A stretch of DNA of 64,000 nt from Halostella pelagica (GTDB lineage: Archaea; Halobacteriota; Halobacteria; Halobacteriales; Natronoarchaeaceae). The notes below the pieces were generated by a model. It saw only the letters and a program-made list of their open reading frames with translations, was not told the DNA's origin and did no database searches. Below are positions 37,485 to 46,242 of the stretch, one piece after another (the first letter of the stretch is position 1; each line of letters begins with the position of its first letter). The stretch is taken from the NCBI GenBank assembly GCA_005954745.1, contig CP040679.1, forward strand, positions 186,001 through 250,000, in the 5' to 3' direction. Made by a program: the position numbers and the translations under genes.

Positions 37485-38126
37485 TCAGTCAGAGGTGACG
37501 TGTGTTTGGTCGTGCTGTTCGCAGACGTAGCCCCGTTCGGCCGCGACCTCGAAGGGGACGCGCGTCGGACAGGACCCGCAACTGATCTGGATCTGTACCT
37601 CGACGGTCGAGGTTTCGACCCCGTCGATTCGCCCTTTCGTCTCTAAGGAGGAAAGCGCCCGTTCGGCTTTCTCCCTGGTCACCTCGCGCGCCATTTCGAG
37701 GCTCTCCCGTTCCCACTCGGTCTCGGCGGTCTGTGGGGGTTTCTCGCCGTCGAGACAGTCCTTCAGATGCGTTCGCATCGTCCCGTACGATACCATGTCT
37801 TCTCGGACACGTTCGCCGTCGATCCCGTCCGCCAGAAGGCTCTCGACCATCTCTTCGCTGACGAGGTCGTCGTCGCTGCGTAACGCTTCGTAATCGCTGT
37901 CGACGCGTGCGCCCAGTGCGTCGCGGCCGTGTTCGTCGTACACCTGCTTGAGGAGGCGCTTGTTGAACCACTCCGTGAGCGACCGATAGCCCATCTGCGT
38001 GCGGTCGTCGGTCCCTTTCCACCGAGCGAGTAGCCCGTCGTCGATCGACTCGTACGCCGGATCCGCCGACTCTAACCCGTACTGGTCCACTACCAGGTCT
38101 ACCTTGCAGCCGGGATCAGTTGGCAT
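37485..38126 (-). CDS. rdfA: Rod-determining factor RdfA homologue
   Basis: A 213-residue acidic protein with conserved RdfA-family blocks: KVDLVVDQYGLE near the start, YRSLTEWFNKRLLKQVYDEH near residue 55, MVSYGTMRTHLKDCL near residue 115 and a C-terminal cysteine region ISCGSCPTRVPFEV and YVCEQHDQTH that may bind zinc. RdfA is needed for the rod form of Haloferax volcanii cells. Linkage to the SMC-like gene is the same as in that species. The ATG at 38126 is supported by a TATA-like TTTATTA (38152-38158, minus strand) centred 29 bases upstream. Confidence 0.82.
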   Translation of the reverse strand: MPTDPGCKVDLVVDQYGLESADPAYESIDDGLLARWKGTDDRTQMGYRSLTEWFNKRLLKQVYDEHGRDALGARVDSDYEALRSDDDLVSEEMVESLLADGIDGERVREDMVSYGTMRTHLKDCLDGEKPPQTAETEWERESLEMAREVTREKAERALSSLETKGRIDGVETSTVEVQIQISCGSCPTRVPFEVAAERGYVCEQHDQTHVTSD

Positions 38127-38151
38127 TACGTGTTCGTACCTCTCTCGTCGG

Positions 38152-38158
38152 TAATAAA
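38152..38158 (-). promoter_or_regulatory. TATA-like box for rdfA
   Basis: TTTATTA on the minus strand, centred 29 bases before the ATG at 38126. Confidence 0.5.
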
Positions 38159-38280
38159 TCTTGACCAAGCGTTTACGTACTGCATCCCGATTCGGGTGGC
38201 CGGGGCAACGCGGACTCGGATTAACGAACTCAGCCTGTTAACTATGGGGCGAGGATGGCGCTATTGAGCGCATCAGTAGG

Positions 38281-38299
38281 TAACAGACTAAGTCTGTTA
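38281..38299. promoter_or_regulatory. 19-bp near-perfect palindrome upstream of rdfA
   Basis: TAACAGACT and AGTCTGTTA flank a single base. It lies 155 bases upstream of rdfA and 70 bases past the stop of the amidohydrolase gene, so it could be an operator or a transcript hairpin. A related half-site CCTGTTAAC occurs at about 38235-38243. Confidence 0.5.
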
Positions 38300-38369
38300 A
38301 AAGCCGAAAGTACACAGTGACTGATGGTGAACGGACAGTTTCGACCGAAGCGGCGGCGACACCGCTGGT

Positions 38370-39668
38370 TCAGAGCCTGTCCCAGAGTTCGGCGCTCGCC
38401 TCGCCGACGGCTTCCATGTCTGCACTGTCCACGCCACGTACACCCCGCTCCGGGCTATACACGGTGTCCCCGTCGATGACCGTCCGCGTCACGTCGGCCT
38501 TGCTTGCGGCGCTGACGACGTAATACGGCGCACTCTCGGGGAGAACCGGATTCGGCCCCATGTCGAGCGTGACGAAGTCGCCGCGCTTGCCGACTTCGAT
38601 GCTCCCGATCCGGTCGTCCATCCCGAGAACCTCCGCGCTTCCGATAGTCGCCCATTCCAGGGCTTTCGCCATGTCGAACCCGCTCGGGTTGTTCTTTTTC
38701 AGTTTGTGGATGCCGACGGCCGACCGCATCGTTTCGAACATATCGGGGTCCCAGCCGTCGTCCCCGATGCCGATCGTCATGTCGTGTTCTTCCATCGTTT
38801 CTACGTCTGCGATGCCGACGGCGTTGTTGATGTTAGAGTAGGGGTTGTGAGCGACTTTCACGTCGTTCTCGGCGAGGATCTCTATCTCGCGTTCCGTGGA
38901 GTGGACGCAGTGAGCGGCGATAACCTCCGCGTCGAAAAAGCCCATGGAGTCGAGGGCGGGAACGGGTCGCTCCCCGTACTCCTTGATCGACTCGTGGACG
39001 TCGACTAGACCCTCCTCCAGATGGATCTGGATCGGCCGGTCGTCTTGGACCGCGCGGTCGACGCATTCGTCGACGACTGTCTCCGTGTTCGTAAACAGGG
39101 TGTGGAGGCAGTAGTGACCGGTTACGTCGTCGTATTCGTCTTCGGCCTCCTGGATGTACCGCCGGTTCTCGTCGATCCCCTCGATGGCCTCCGACTCCGA
39201 GTTCCGCGCCGTGGTTTCGAACGTTATCATACCTCGGATCGGCGTCTGCGAGACGCCGTCCGCGACGGCGTCTAATGCCCCCGGGAGCGTGTTCGGTCCG
39301 GAGTAGTTGTCGCAAAACGCCGTGACGCCGCCCTGGACCATCTCCGCACACGACCCGAGCGCCGACAGGCGAGCGTCCCGCATCGTGAACGCTTCGTCGA
39401 CTTCCCACCAGATGTCGACTAGCGCTTCGTAGAAGCTCTCGGGCGACGCCGTCAGCGGTGCCCCGCGGATCGGGAGCGCGTACATGTGCGTGTGGCAGTT
39501 CACGAGACCCGGGATCACTACCTCGTCGCGGGCGTCGATCGTTTCCTCGCCGGTCTCGTACCCGTCCGCGATGTCGACGATTTCGCCGTCATCGACGACT
39601 ACGTGGACCTCTTCTCTGACCTCTCGCTCACCGTTCATCGTGATGAGCGTACCTGCGTTCAGTATCAC
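38370..39668 (-). CDS. Amidohydrolase of the ATZ/TRZ (SsnA/guanine deaminase-like) family
   Basis: A 432-residue metal-dependent deaminase. Metal ligands are visible in VNCHTHMYALP (near residue 58), QIHLEEG (near residue 220), IAAHCVHSTEREIE (near residue 250) and GIGDDGWDPDMFE (near residue 300). The IWWEVDEAFTMRD block resembles SsnA, an enzyme seen in purine-catabolic clusters of bacteria. Substrates in the family include guanine, 8-oxoguanine, hydroxyatrazine and S-adenosylhomocysteine. Divergent to an allantoinase-like gene with a shared palindrome between them, so a role in purine or nucleoside catabolism is the best guess. Confidence 0.85.
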   Translation of the reverse strand: MILNAGTLITMNGEREVREEVHVVVDDGEIVDIADGYETGEETIDARDEVVIPGLVNCHTHMYALPIRGAPLTASPESFYEALVDIWWEVDEAFTMRDARLSALGSCAEMVQGGVTAFCDNYSGPNTLPGALDAVADGVSQTPIRGMITFETTARNSESEAIEGIDENRRYIQEAEDEYDDVTGHYCLHTLFTNTETVVDECVDRAVQDDRPIQIHLEEGLVDVHESIKEYGERPVPALDSMGFFDAEVIAAHCVHSTEREIEILAENDVKVAHNPYSNINNAVGIADVETMEEHDMTIGIGDDGWDPDMFETMRSAVGIHKLKKNNPSGFDMAKALEWATIGSAEVLGMDDRIGSIEVGKRGDFVTLDMGPNPVLPESAPYYVVSAASKADVTRTVIDGDTVYSPERGVRGVDSADMEAVGEASAELWDRL

Positions 39669-39739
39669 ACCGTGTCAGATACTGTCGCAATACAAAAAAG
39701 TACCTCCCGGTTCGCCGTGTGGACGGTCGGGTCTGGGCC

Positions 39740-39771
39740 ACACACGGTTGCCACATTCGCTGACCGTGTGT
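39740..39771. promoter_or_regulatory. Palindrome between divergent amidohydrolase and allantoinase genes
   Basis: ACACACGGT (39740-39748) and ACCGTGTGT (39763-39771), perfect 9-bp arms around 14 bases. The spacer contains TTGCCACATT, also found in the palindromic region 52351-52387 upstream of the first hydroxylase operon. Candidate operator for a shared regulator. Confidence 0.55.
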
Positions 39772-39862
39772 CCGTGTCTACCGCCGGCGTCGCTTGCCGA
39801 CAACTATATGATATCCTACACTATCGCCAACTGTTTTGGTCGTCCGCGATACGAGTTCGTTC

Positions 39863-41200
39863 ATGACGGATCGCCTAATCGAGAACGCGCGTATCGTTAG
39901 CGCGACCGGCGTCCAAACGGGTGCCATCGCTATCGACGACGGCCGGATACGGGCAGTGGGACCGGATGTCGCCAGCGAGTACGGCGACGCGGCGGACGTT
40001 ATCGACGCTGACCGCATGGTCGCCATGCCCGGCGTCGTCGACGTTCACAACCACATGCACGACTCGGACCTGTTTCCGGACGGAATCGACTTCGCGTCGG
40101 AGACGGCGAGTGCCGCCGCCGGCGGGGTGACGACCGTCGTCGAACTGCCGACGCAGACGCCGATAACTTCGCCGGAAGCGTTCCGGGAGAAGCGAGAGGA
40201 GTGTGCCGACCTCGCTCACGTCGACTTCGGCCTGGTCGCCGGCAACGTCGAGGACTCCGACCTCGATGTCGACGGGATCATAGCCGAGGGGACGCGCGAT
40301 TTCAAGACGTTCACGGCAGACCCGTATCTCGCCTCCGACGAAACGATCGTCTCCCTGATGGAGAAGGTCGGTAACGCCGGAGGGAAAGTCCGCGTTCACT
40401 GCGAGACGCAGGGGATCTTAGACCACGCCCGTGCGTCGATCGACGAGAACACGCCGGACGTGTACATGGACTCCCGCCCGCTCGAAGCGGAACTCGACGC
40501 TATTGGCCGGATGGGGTGGTTTGCCGAATACGCAGACTGTCCGCTTCATGTCGTTCACGTCTCCAGCGGGAGCGGGGCCCGCGAAGGCGGGCGGTTCAAG
40601 TCTCGTGCGAACGTGCCGGTGACCCTGGAAACGTGTCCGCATTACCTCGCGTTTTCGAAAGAAGACGTCGAGGAGAAGGGGCCGTTCCTGAAGGTTAATC
40701 CCAGCCTGAAATCCCCCACCGAGGTCGAACGCCTCTGGGAAGCGGTCCGGGACGGGACGATCGATCTCATCGCCAGCGAGCATTTCCCCACCTATCGGGA
40801 GGACCGCGAGCGCGGGTGGGAGAATATCTGGGCACCGTACGCCGGGCTCCCCGGTATCGAAACGATGCTCGAATTCCTCGTCAGCGCCGGCGTTCACGAG
40901 GACCGACTCTCCTGGCCGCGGCTTCACGAACTCGTCTGTGCGCGACCGGCCAGGGAGGCGGGCGTGTACCCGCAGAAGGGATCGCTTCAGGAGGGGACCG
41001 ACGCGGACATCGTACTCGTCCGCAAAGAGGAGTTCGAGGTTTCGGCAGACGACCTCCGGTACGTCGGCGGCTGGACGCCGTACGAGGGTCAGGAGTGGAG
41101 CGCGCGAGTCGACACGGTCATCGCGGACGGCGACGTGATCGCCCGCGATCACGAACTCCGGGTCTCGCCCGGCCGGGGAGAGTTCCTCTCGCGGTCGTAG
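39863..41200 (+). CDS. Allantoinase/dihydroorotase-like cyclic amidohydrolase
   Basis: A 445-residue hydrolase of the allantoinase/dihydropyrimidinase/dihydroorotase group. The first metal site is VDVHNHMHDSD (near residue 58), the carboxylated-lysine position is RDFKTFTA (near residue 150), and further ligands lie in VHCETQG, HVVHVSSG and LIASEHFPTY. ETCPHYLAFSKED is typical of allantoinase and hydantoinase. It would open the allantoin ring to allantoate, or act on a hydantoin. The allantoate/N-carbamoyl amidohydrolase gene at 49.3 kb would take the product. Start at 39863 is chosen because residues before it are not conserved in the family. Confidence 0.86.
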   Translation: MTDRLIENARIVSATGVQTGAIAIDDGRIRAVGPDVASEYGDAADVIDADRMVAMPGVVDVHNHMHDSDLFPDGIDFASETASAAAGGVTTVVELPTQTPITSPEAFREKREECADLAHVDFGLVAGNVEDSDLDVDGIIAEGTRDFKTFTADPYLASDETIVSLMEKVGNAGGKVRVHCETQGILDHARASIDENTPDVYMDSRPLEAELDAIGRMGWFAEYADCPLHVVHVSSGSGAREGGRFKSRANVPVTLETCPHYLAFSKEDVEEKGPFLKVNPSLKSPTEVERLWEAVRDGTIDLIASEHFPTYREDRERGWENIWAPYAGLPGIETMLEFLVSAGVHEDRLSWPRLHELVCARPAREAGVYPQKGSLQEGTDADIVLVRKEEFEVSADDLRYVGGWTPYEGQEWSARVDTVIADGDVIARDHELRVSPGRGEFLSRS

Positions 41201-41264
41201 TTCAGGGGCGTAGTTATGAAAATCCGACACTCCGAAATCGCGACAGCAGTGCAGTCCGGGGGAG

Positions 41265-42992
41265 TCAGTCCGCGCTGCTTTGCTGCGTCGTCTGCAAGTC
41301 CTGCTCCCCGTCGAGGTGACGGAGAAGCGCCTCGTGGACCGGTCCGTTCGACCCGACCAGTTCGTTCCGCGTCTCGTGTGCGGCGATCGGGTCGTACGGG
41401 TCGCCGTCCGCGTTCGTGACCGTGGCTCCGGCCTCGCGTGCGATCACGATACCGGCGGCGACGTCCCAGGGATAGGTGTCGTACTCCCACAGGGCGTCGG
41501 CGCTCCCGCTCGCGAGGAAACAGAGGCTGAGCGCCGCCGAGCCGAGACTGCGAACGCCGCGAGTCTCCTGGTAGCAGTGCGAGAGGAACGCACCGTCCGG
41601 GTCGTATCCGGAGAGGAGCATGCACTCGTCCAGGGACGCCCGGTCCGTCGTCGAGATGGGCATGCCGTCCAGGGTCGCTCCGTCGCCCTCGATCCCGGCG
41701 AACATCTCGTCGGTCTCGGGCGCGTAAACGACTCCCATCACCGGGTTCTCGTCCTCCAAGAGCGCGATGGAGATGGAGTAGTTCGGGTTGCCGTGCGCGA
41801 AGTTCCCGGTCCCATCGAGCGGATCGACTAGCCAGGTGTACTCGCTCGACCCGACCCGTTCGTCGCTCTCTTCGGATCGGATCCCGTGGTCGGGGAACTC
41901 GTTCTCGATGACGGTCGTGATGATGTTGTCCGCCTTGTAGTCCGCCTCGGTGACGATGTCCGACTTGTCCGATTTGTACTCCACGGATTCCGTCTGCCCG
42001 TGGAGTTCCCTGAGCGCTTCGCCGGCGGCTTTCGCGGCATCCTCCGCGACCTGCTTGGCCTGCCGGACCACGTCGGTACCGGGGTCCGAGTCCGTCCCTC
42101 CGACGAGGTGGTCGTCGCCGCGGTCGTGTCTGTTCTCGCGGACGCTCCAGCCGAGTTTCTCGGATATCGAGGTGAAGAAGTCGTCGTCGTAGCTCGTGTT
42201 GACAACGAGCGCCGACGTGTCGGCCCCGCCGACGGTGACTACGTCCTCCGCTTCGAGTTGCGCGTGCGAGCGCCCCCCGTCGACGAGGAGGCTCGCGGGG
42301 CCGTTGGAGACGACCTCTATCGTGGTGTCGGCGTCGACGATGAGCGGCCGCACGCCCATCCGGTGGGTCTGGAGCGGAACGATCTGTAGCGACGCGTTGT
42401 TCACCGGGAAGTGAACGGGCCCCCCGGCGGAGAGCGAGACGCCGGTCGACCCAGTCGGCGTCGACACCGCGAGACCGCTCCCCTCGTACTCGCCGACGAA
42501 CTCGCCGTCGGCGAACACCTGCAAGCGGGTGATCTTCCTGTCAACGGGATTCTCCGGCGGTTCGTGTTCGATCATGACGTCGTTGATGCCGGTACAGTCG
42601 ACCCCGTCGGCCTCGACGTGTAACTGCTGGCGGCGGTCGACCGTGGCGCCCCCGCGGACGGTTTCGTCCAGGGCGTCCGTCAGTTCGCTCGGCGAGATGC
42701 TCGCGAGGAACGCGAGGGTCCCGGCGTTGACTCCGAGGATCGGGATCTGCTTCGGGCTGAACTGCCGGACGCCTTCGAGATACGTTCCGTCACCCCCCAG
42801 GGTCACGCCCAGGTACTCGCGTTCCGGGGTGTACACTGGATCGATGTCGTCTCCGACCTCGACGACGTGAACCGGTATCTCCTGTCCGTCCGCCCAGGAT
42901 TCGAGCGTCGATAGTTCCTGTTCGCTGTCCGGGCTGACGAGCGCGATTATCTCCTCGACCGTAGCTAAGCGTCTTCCGTACATGGTTATCAC
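41265..42992 (-). CDS. NAD kinase - inositol monophosphatase-type phosphatase fusion
   Basis: A 575-residue two-domain protein. Residues 1-285 are an ATP-NAD kinase with GVTLGGDGTYLEGVR (near residue 65) and STPTGSTGVSLSAGGP. Residues 300-560 are an IMPase-fold phosphatase with GIRSEESDE, the metal-binding DPLDGTGNFAHG and YPWDVAAGIVIAREAG. Methanocaldococcus MJ0917 joins the same activities but with the phosphatase first. Here the order is kinase then phosphatase. The protein could tune NADP levels by making and removing the 2'-phosphate, or the second domain could act on inositol phosphate or fructose bisphosphate. Confidence 0.9.
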   Translation of the reverse strand: MITMYGRRLATVEEIIALVSPDSEQELSTLESWADGQEIPVHVVEVGDDIDPVYTPEREYLGVTLGGDGTYLEGVRQFSPKQIPILGVNAGTLAFLASISPSELTDALDETVRGGATVDRRQQLHVEADGVDCTGINDVMIEHEPPENPVDRKITRLQVFADGEFVGEYEGSGLAVSTPTGSTGVSLSAGGPVHFPVNNASLQIVPLQTHRMGVRPLIVDADTTIEVVSNGPASLLVDGGRSHAQLEAEDVVTVGGADTSALVVNTSYDDDFFTSISEKLGWSVRENRHDRGDDHLVGGTDSDPGTDVVRQAKQVAEDAAKAAGEALRELHGQTESVEYKSDKSDIVTEADYKADNIITTVIENEFPDHGIRSEESDERVGSSEYTWLVDPLDGTGNFAHGNPNYSISIALLEDENPVMGVVYAPETDEMFAGIEGDGATLDGMPISTTDRASLDECMLLSGYDPDGAFLSHCYQETRGVRSLGSAALSLCFLASGSADALWEYDTYPWDVAAGIVIAREAGATVTNADGDPYDPIAAHETRNELVGSNGPVHEALLRHLDGEQDLQTTQQSSAD

Positions 42993-43128
42993 TCACTGCT
43001 AGCTATCCGAGCGCTGCCATCGGCGACCGCGCCGAAGGTACATGGGATATGCTAGCGTCCACCGTATCATCGAGGTAGTTCCGTATAAAAGCTCTGTCTC
43101 CACGTCCGGTGTGGCGCGGTTTGCCGTC

Positions 43129-43173
43129 TGTTTGGCTCTGTACTCGCCGAGGGGCGTTTCGGTTTGGCCCTGT
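43129..43173. repeat. Direct repeat upstream of the NAD kinase fusion gene
   Basis: TTTGGCTCTGT (from 43131) and TTTGGCCCTGT (from 43163) are 32 bases apart. A minus-strand TATA-like TTTTATAC lies at 43082-43089, downstream of the repeat with respect to the fusion gene. Possible activator-binding site. Confidence 0.35.
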
Positions 43174-43248
43174 CCGTCGAAGAGCGACCCGGGTCGTTCG
43201 ACGGTCGGTGCGGGACGCCGCGACGCGGGACTGACGGCCTAGGGGGCG

Positions 43249-44604
43249 TTACTCGACGAGCGGCGTTCCGTCGGCGCGAGGGCCGAGACGGGGGCCGATC
43301 CGGTCGGATTCGGGATCGACCCGCCGGCGCTGTTCGTAGTCCGACGACCGTTCGACCGGCGGCCGCCCGATAGCCGAGAGCATGTCACAGTACTCCTCGA
43401 ACGACCGGAACTCGCCGTAACTGCCGCCCGCGCGCTTGGTGATCTCCTCCGAGAGGATCGTCCCCATGAAGTCGTTCGCCCCGCAGTTGAGCATCTTCAG
43501 CCCCTGAGCGTCGCCGTATTTTACCCACGACGACTGGATGTTCTCGATGTTGTCGAGAAACAGGCGCGAAACGGCGATCATCAGTTCGTCCTCGTCGGTG
43601 CTTGCTCCCGACTCGACGACGCCGTGTTCGGCGAGCGGCGTCTGTTCGTGGACGAACGACAGCGGGACGAACTCGGTGATGTTGCCCGTCCTGTCCTGCA
43701 GGTCCCGAATCACGTCCAGATGCTGGACGCGATGCATCTCGTTTTCCACGTGCCCGTACATGATCGTGGCCGTCATCGGCAGCCCGACGTTGGCGGCCGC
43801 TTCCATCGACGCGACCCACTCGTCGGTGCCGATCTTCCCTGGGCAGATCACGTCCCGAACCTCGTCGACGAGGATCTCCGCTGCGGTCCCGGGAACCGAG
43901 TCCAGACCAGCGTCGCGCAGGCGACGGTACACCGTCTCGTACTCCCAGTCGGTGCCGCGCCGAGCGTGATAGGCCTCCTCCGGCGTCATCGAATGGACGT
44001 GGACGCCGTCGACGCTCATCGCTTCGATCTGCTCGCAGTAGGTTCCGGGATCCACGTCGTACGCGGCGGGGGACCTGTAGTTGAGATCGCTTCGATCGCT
44101 CGCTTCCAGTCGGTCCGCGTGGTCGTCGTCCAGTACGAGCCCCGGATGGAGGCCGCTCACGGAACAGACCTCGTAGATACCCCGCTCGATGGCATCTCGC
44201 ACTATCTCTCGCGACTCGGCCGGCGTTTTCGTGAACCCGCCGTGGTCCCCGGTGTGGGTCGATTCGAACTTCTCGGCAGTGTTTTTGAAGTTACAGAACT
44301 GGCACCCCGTGTTACACGCCGTCGTCACGTTGTTGTTGAGGTTGGCGACGAACGTCACTTCCTCGCCCACCGTCTCCGCACGCCGGCGATCGGCGATCCG
44401 GAGCACCTTCTCCTTGCGCTCGTAGTCGATCTCGGCGCTGCCCGTTCCGGTGGTGAGCAGTTCGACGCCGTCGTCGACGGTCAACCGCTCTCCGTTCCGG
44501 GCCTTTTCGAGCGCGTTCTCGAACGACTGCGTCGTTTGCGGGAGATGACTGTATTCCATTCGACCGGCAGGTCCGTCGACCGCCGACCGAAATGCGTCGG
44601 ACAT
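43249..44604 (-). CDS. cofH: CofH, FO synthase subunit 2 (coenzyme F420 biosynthesis)
   Basis: A 451-residue radical-SAM enzyme. The cluster motif is CNTGCQFCNF (Cys-x3-Cys-x2-Cys) near residue 95, followed by SVSGLHPGLVLDDD, VHVHSMTPEEAYHARR and PGTAAEILVDEVRDVICPGK, all typical of CofH. With CofG it joins a tyrosine-derived fragment to a uracil precursor to form the deazaflavin FO of F420. CofG is not in the window. Presence here agrees with the F420-dependent reductase and LLM oxidoreductase nearby. ATG at 44604 matches the conserved start MSDAF of haloarchaeal CofH. Confidence 0.92.
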   Translation of the reverse strand: MSDAFRSAVDGPAGRMEYSHLPQTTQSFENALEKARNGERLTVDDGVELLTTGTGSAEIDYERKEKVLRIADRRRAETVGEEVTFVANLNNNVTTACNTGCQFCNFKNTAEKFESTHTGDHGGFTKTPAESREIVRDAIERGIYEVCSVSGLHPGLVLDDDHADRLEASDRSDLNYRSPAAYDVDPGTYCEQIEAMSVDGVHVHSMTPEEAYHARRGTDWEYETVYRRLRDAGLDSVPGTAAEILVDEVRDVICPGKIGTDEWVASMEAAANVGLPMTATIMYGHVENEMHRVQHLDVIRDLQDRTGNITEFVPLSFVHEQTPLAEHGVVESGASTDEDELMIAVSRLFLDNIENIQSSWVKYGDAQGLKMLNCGANDFMGTILSEEITKRAGGSYGEFRSFEEYCDMLSAIGRPPVERSSDYEQRRRVDPESDRIGPRLGPRADGTPLVE

Positions 44605-44816
44605 GACCCGAAAACGGTCGGCCCAGAGGATAAGTGTGCCCCCGCCTGACCGTTCCACAGTCGCCACAGCCGTTTGGGACGCGTTTGGAGCGTGTGTCGC
44701 GTATCGGGTCGGTGATCGCTGCGTGCATGTCCTGCAAACGCCGGCTCACCGGCAGCGAACGGCGGAAGGGGATATTGTGCGGTGTTTTTTAGTAGTGGCC
44801 TTGCCTGATGTCCAGT

Positions 44817-46076
44817 ATGGCAATGGAGCATGTCACTACGTTAGAGTGCACTATTTGTGAGCGTGAGTACGACCCGGACCAGATCATCTACACGTGCCCC
44901 GAGCACGAGGGGGTGAAAGGCATCCTCGAAGTCAAATACGACTACGACGTCATCCACGACAACTTCGACGCAGAACTCGACGGGAAGATCCAGGGACAGT
45001 GGAAGTACGAGGCGTTCCTGCCGGTCGACGACGACGCGGAGGTCGTGACCCTCAACGAGGGAGGGACGGACCTGTTCGACGCGCCGAACCTGAGCGAGGC
45101 CCTCGGCGTCGAGACGCTCGTCAAGGACGACGGCCGTAACCCGACCGGCTGTTTCAAGGACCGCGCCAGTTCCGTCGCGGTGACGAAAGCGCGACACGCT
45201 GGCCGCGACATCATCACCTGCGCCTCGACTGGGAACGCGGCGGCCTCGCTCTCCGGCTACGCGGCCCGCGGCGGCCTCGACTGCCGTATCTTCGTCCCCG
45301 GCGCTGCGCCCGCGGGCAAACTCGCCCAGCCGCTCGTCTACGGCGCGGACGTGCTGGCGGTCAACGGCTCGTACGACGAGGCGTACGACTTGAGCGTCGA
45401 GGTCACTGACGAGTACGGCTGGTACAACCGCAACGCGGCGATCAACCCGTTCCAGGTAGAGGGGAAACGGACCGTCGGCCACGAACTCGCGGAGCAGTCG
45501 AAGGTCCGCGGGGAAGTCCCCGACTGGGTCGTCTTCTCGATGGGTGACGGCTGCACTATCGCCGGCGCGTGGAAGGGGTTCAAGGAGTTCTACGACCTCG
45601 ACTACGTCGACGACTACCCGAAGATGCTCGGCGTCCAGGCGGAGGGGGCCTCGGCCATCCACGACGCCTTCCAGGGTCACGACGACATCGACGACCTTGC
45701 CGACACGATCGCAGACAGCATCGCAGTCGGCCGGCCGCGTAACACGATCAAGGCTTGCCGCGCGCCACAGCAAAGCGGCGGGGACACCGTGCTCGTCTCC
45801 GACGAGGAGATCCTCGAAGCGGAGAAGCTTCTCGGCAGCACCGAGGGGATCTACTCCGAGCCCGCAGGCGCGACGCCAGTCGCCGGCGTTCGGGAGGCGC
45901 TGGAGCAGGGGATCATCGAGCAGGACGAGACTGTCGTCGTCGTCTCGACCGGGTTCGGCCTCAAAGACACCGAGAGCGCGAAGAAAGCCACCGGAGACGT
46001 AAACCGGATAGATCCCGAAATATCCGAGGTCGAGGCGCTGTTCGGCGACGCCGAGGCCGCGGCGGCCGACGACTGA
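44817..46076 (+). CDS. thrC: Threonine synthase
   Basis: A 419-residue fold-type II PLP enzyme. A short N-terminal zinc-ribbon-like part (LECTICEREYDPDQIIYTCP) precedes the PLP lysine in NPTGCFKDRASSVAV (near residue 115) and the phosphate loop CASTGNAAASLSGYAA. It converts O-phosphohomoserine to threonine. The ATG at 44817 is preferred since a TATA-like TTTTTTAG (44785-44792) is centred about 28 bases upstream; starts at 44808 and 44823 are alternatives in the same frame. The TGA stop is also the first three bases of repeat copy B. Confidence 0.92.
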   Translation: MAMEHVTTLECTICEREYDPDQIIYTCPEHEGVKGILEVKYDYDVIHDNFDAELDGKIQGQWKYEAFLPVDDDAEVVTLNEGGTDLFDAPNLSEALGVETLVKDDGRNPTGCFKDRASSVAVTKARHAGRDIITCASTGNAAASLSGYAARGGLDCRIFVPGAAPAGKLAQPLVYGADVLAVNGSYDEAYDLSVEVTDEYGWYNRNAAINPFQVEGKRTVGHELAEQSKVRGEVPDWVVFSMGDGCTIAGAWKGFKEFYDLDYVDDYPKMLGVQAEGASAIHDAFQGHDDIDDLADTIADSIAVGRPRNTIKACRAPQQSGGDTVLVSDEEILEAEKLLGSTEGIYSEPAGATPVAGVREALEQGIIEQDETVVVVSTGFGLKDTESAKKATGDVNRIDPEISEVEALFGDAEAAAADD

Positions 46077-46157
46077 TAGGGACTGCTGTCAGTCAGTTCG
46101 GTAGTTCGCCGACACGCGTGCCCGAACACCGTGACACAGTTACAGCGGTTCCTCTGA
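46074..46157 (+). repeat. Copy B of the ~85-bp palindromic element
   Basis: Begins TGATAGGGACTGCTGTC and ends with ACAGCGGTTCCTCTGA, so its two ends are imperfect inverted repeats. Its first TGA is the stop codon of the threonine synthase gene. Orientation is opposite to copy C, and the two flank the LLM oxidoreductase gene. Confidence 0.75.
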
Positions 46158-46242
46158 CGGCTGCGCCGACGAACCGACGCCGCCGGTTTTTCTCGTCCGA
46201 CCGGAGTTCGACCCGAAAAGTGAAACGGCGAACGGCGCGTCG

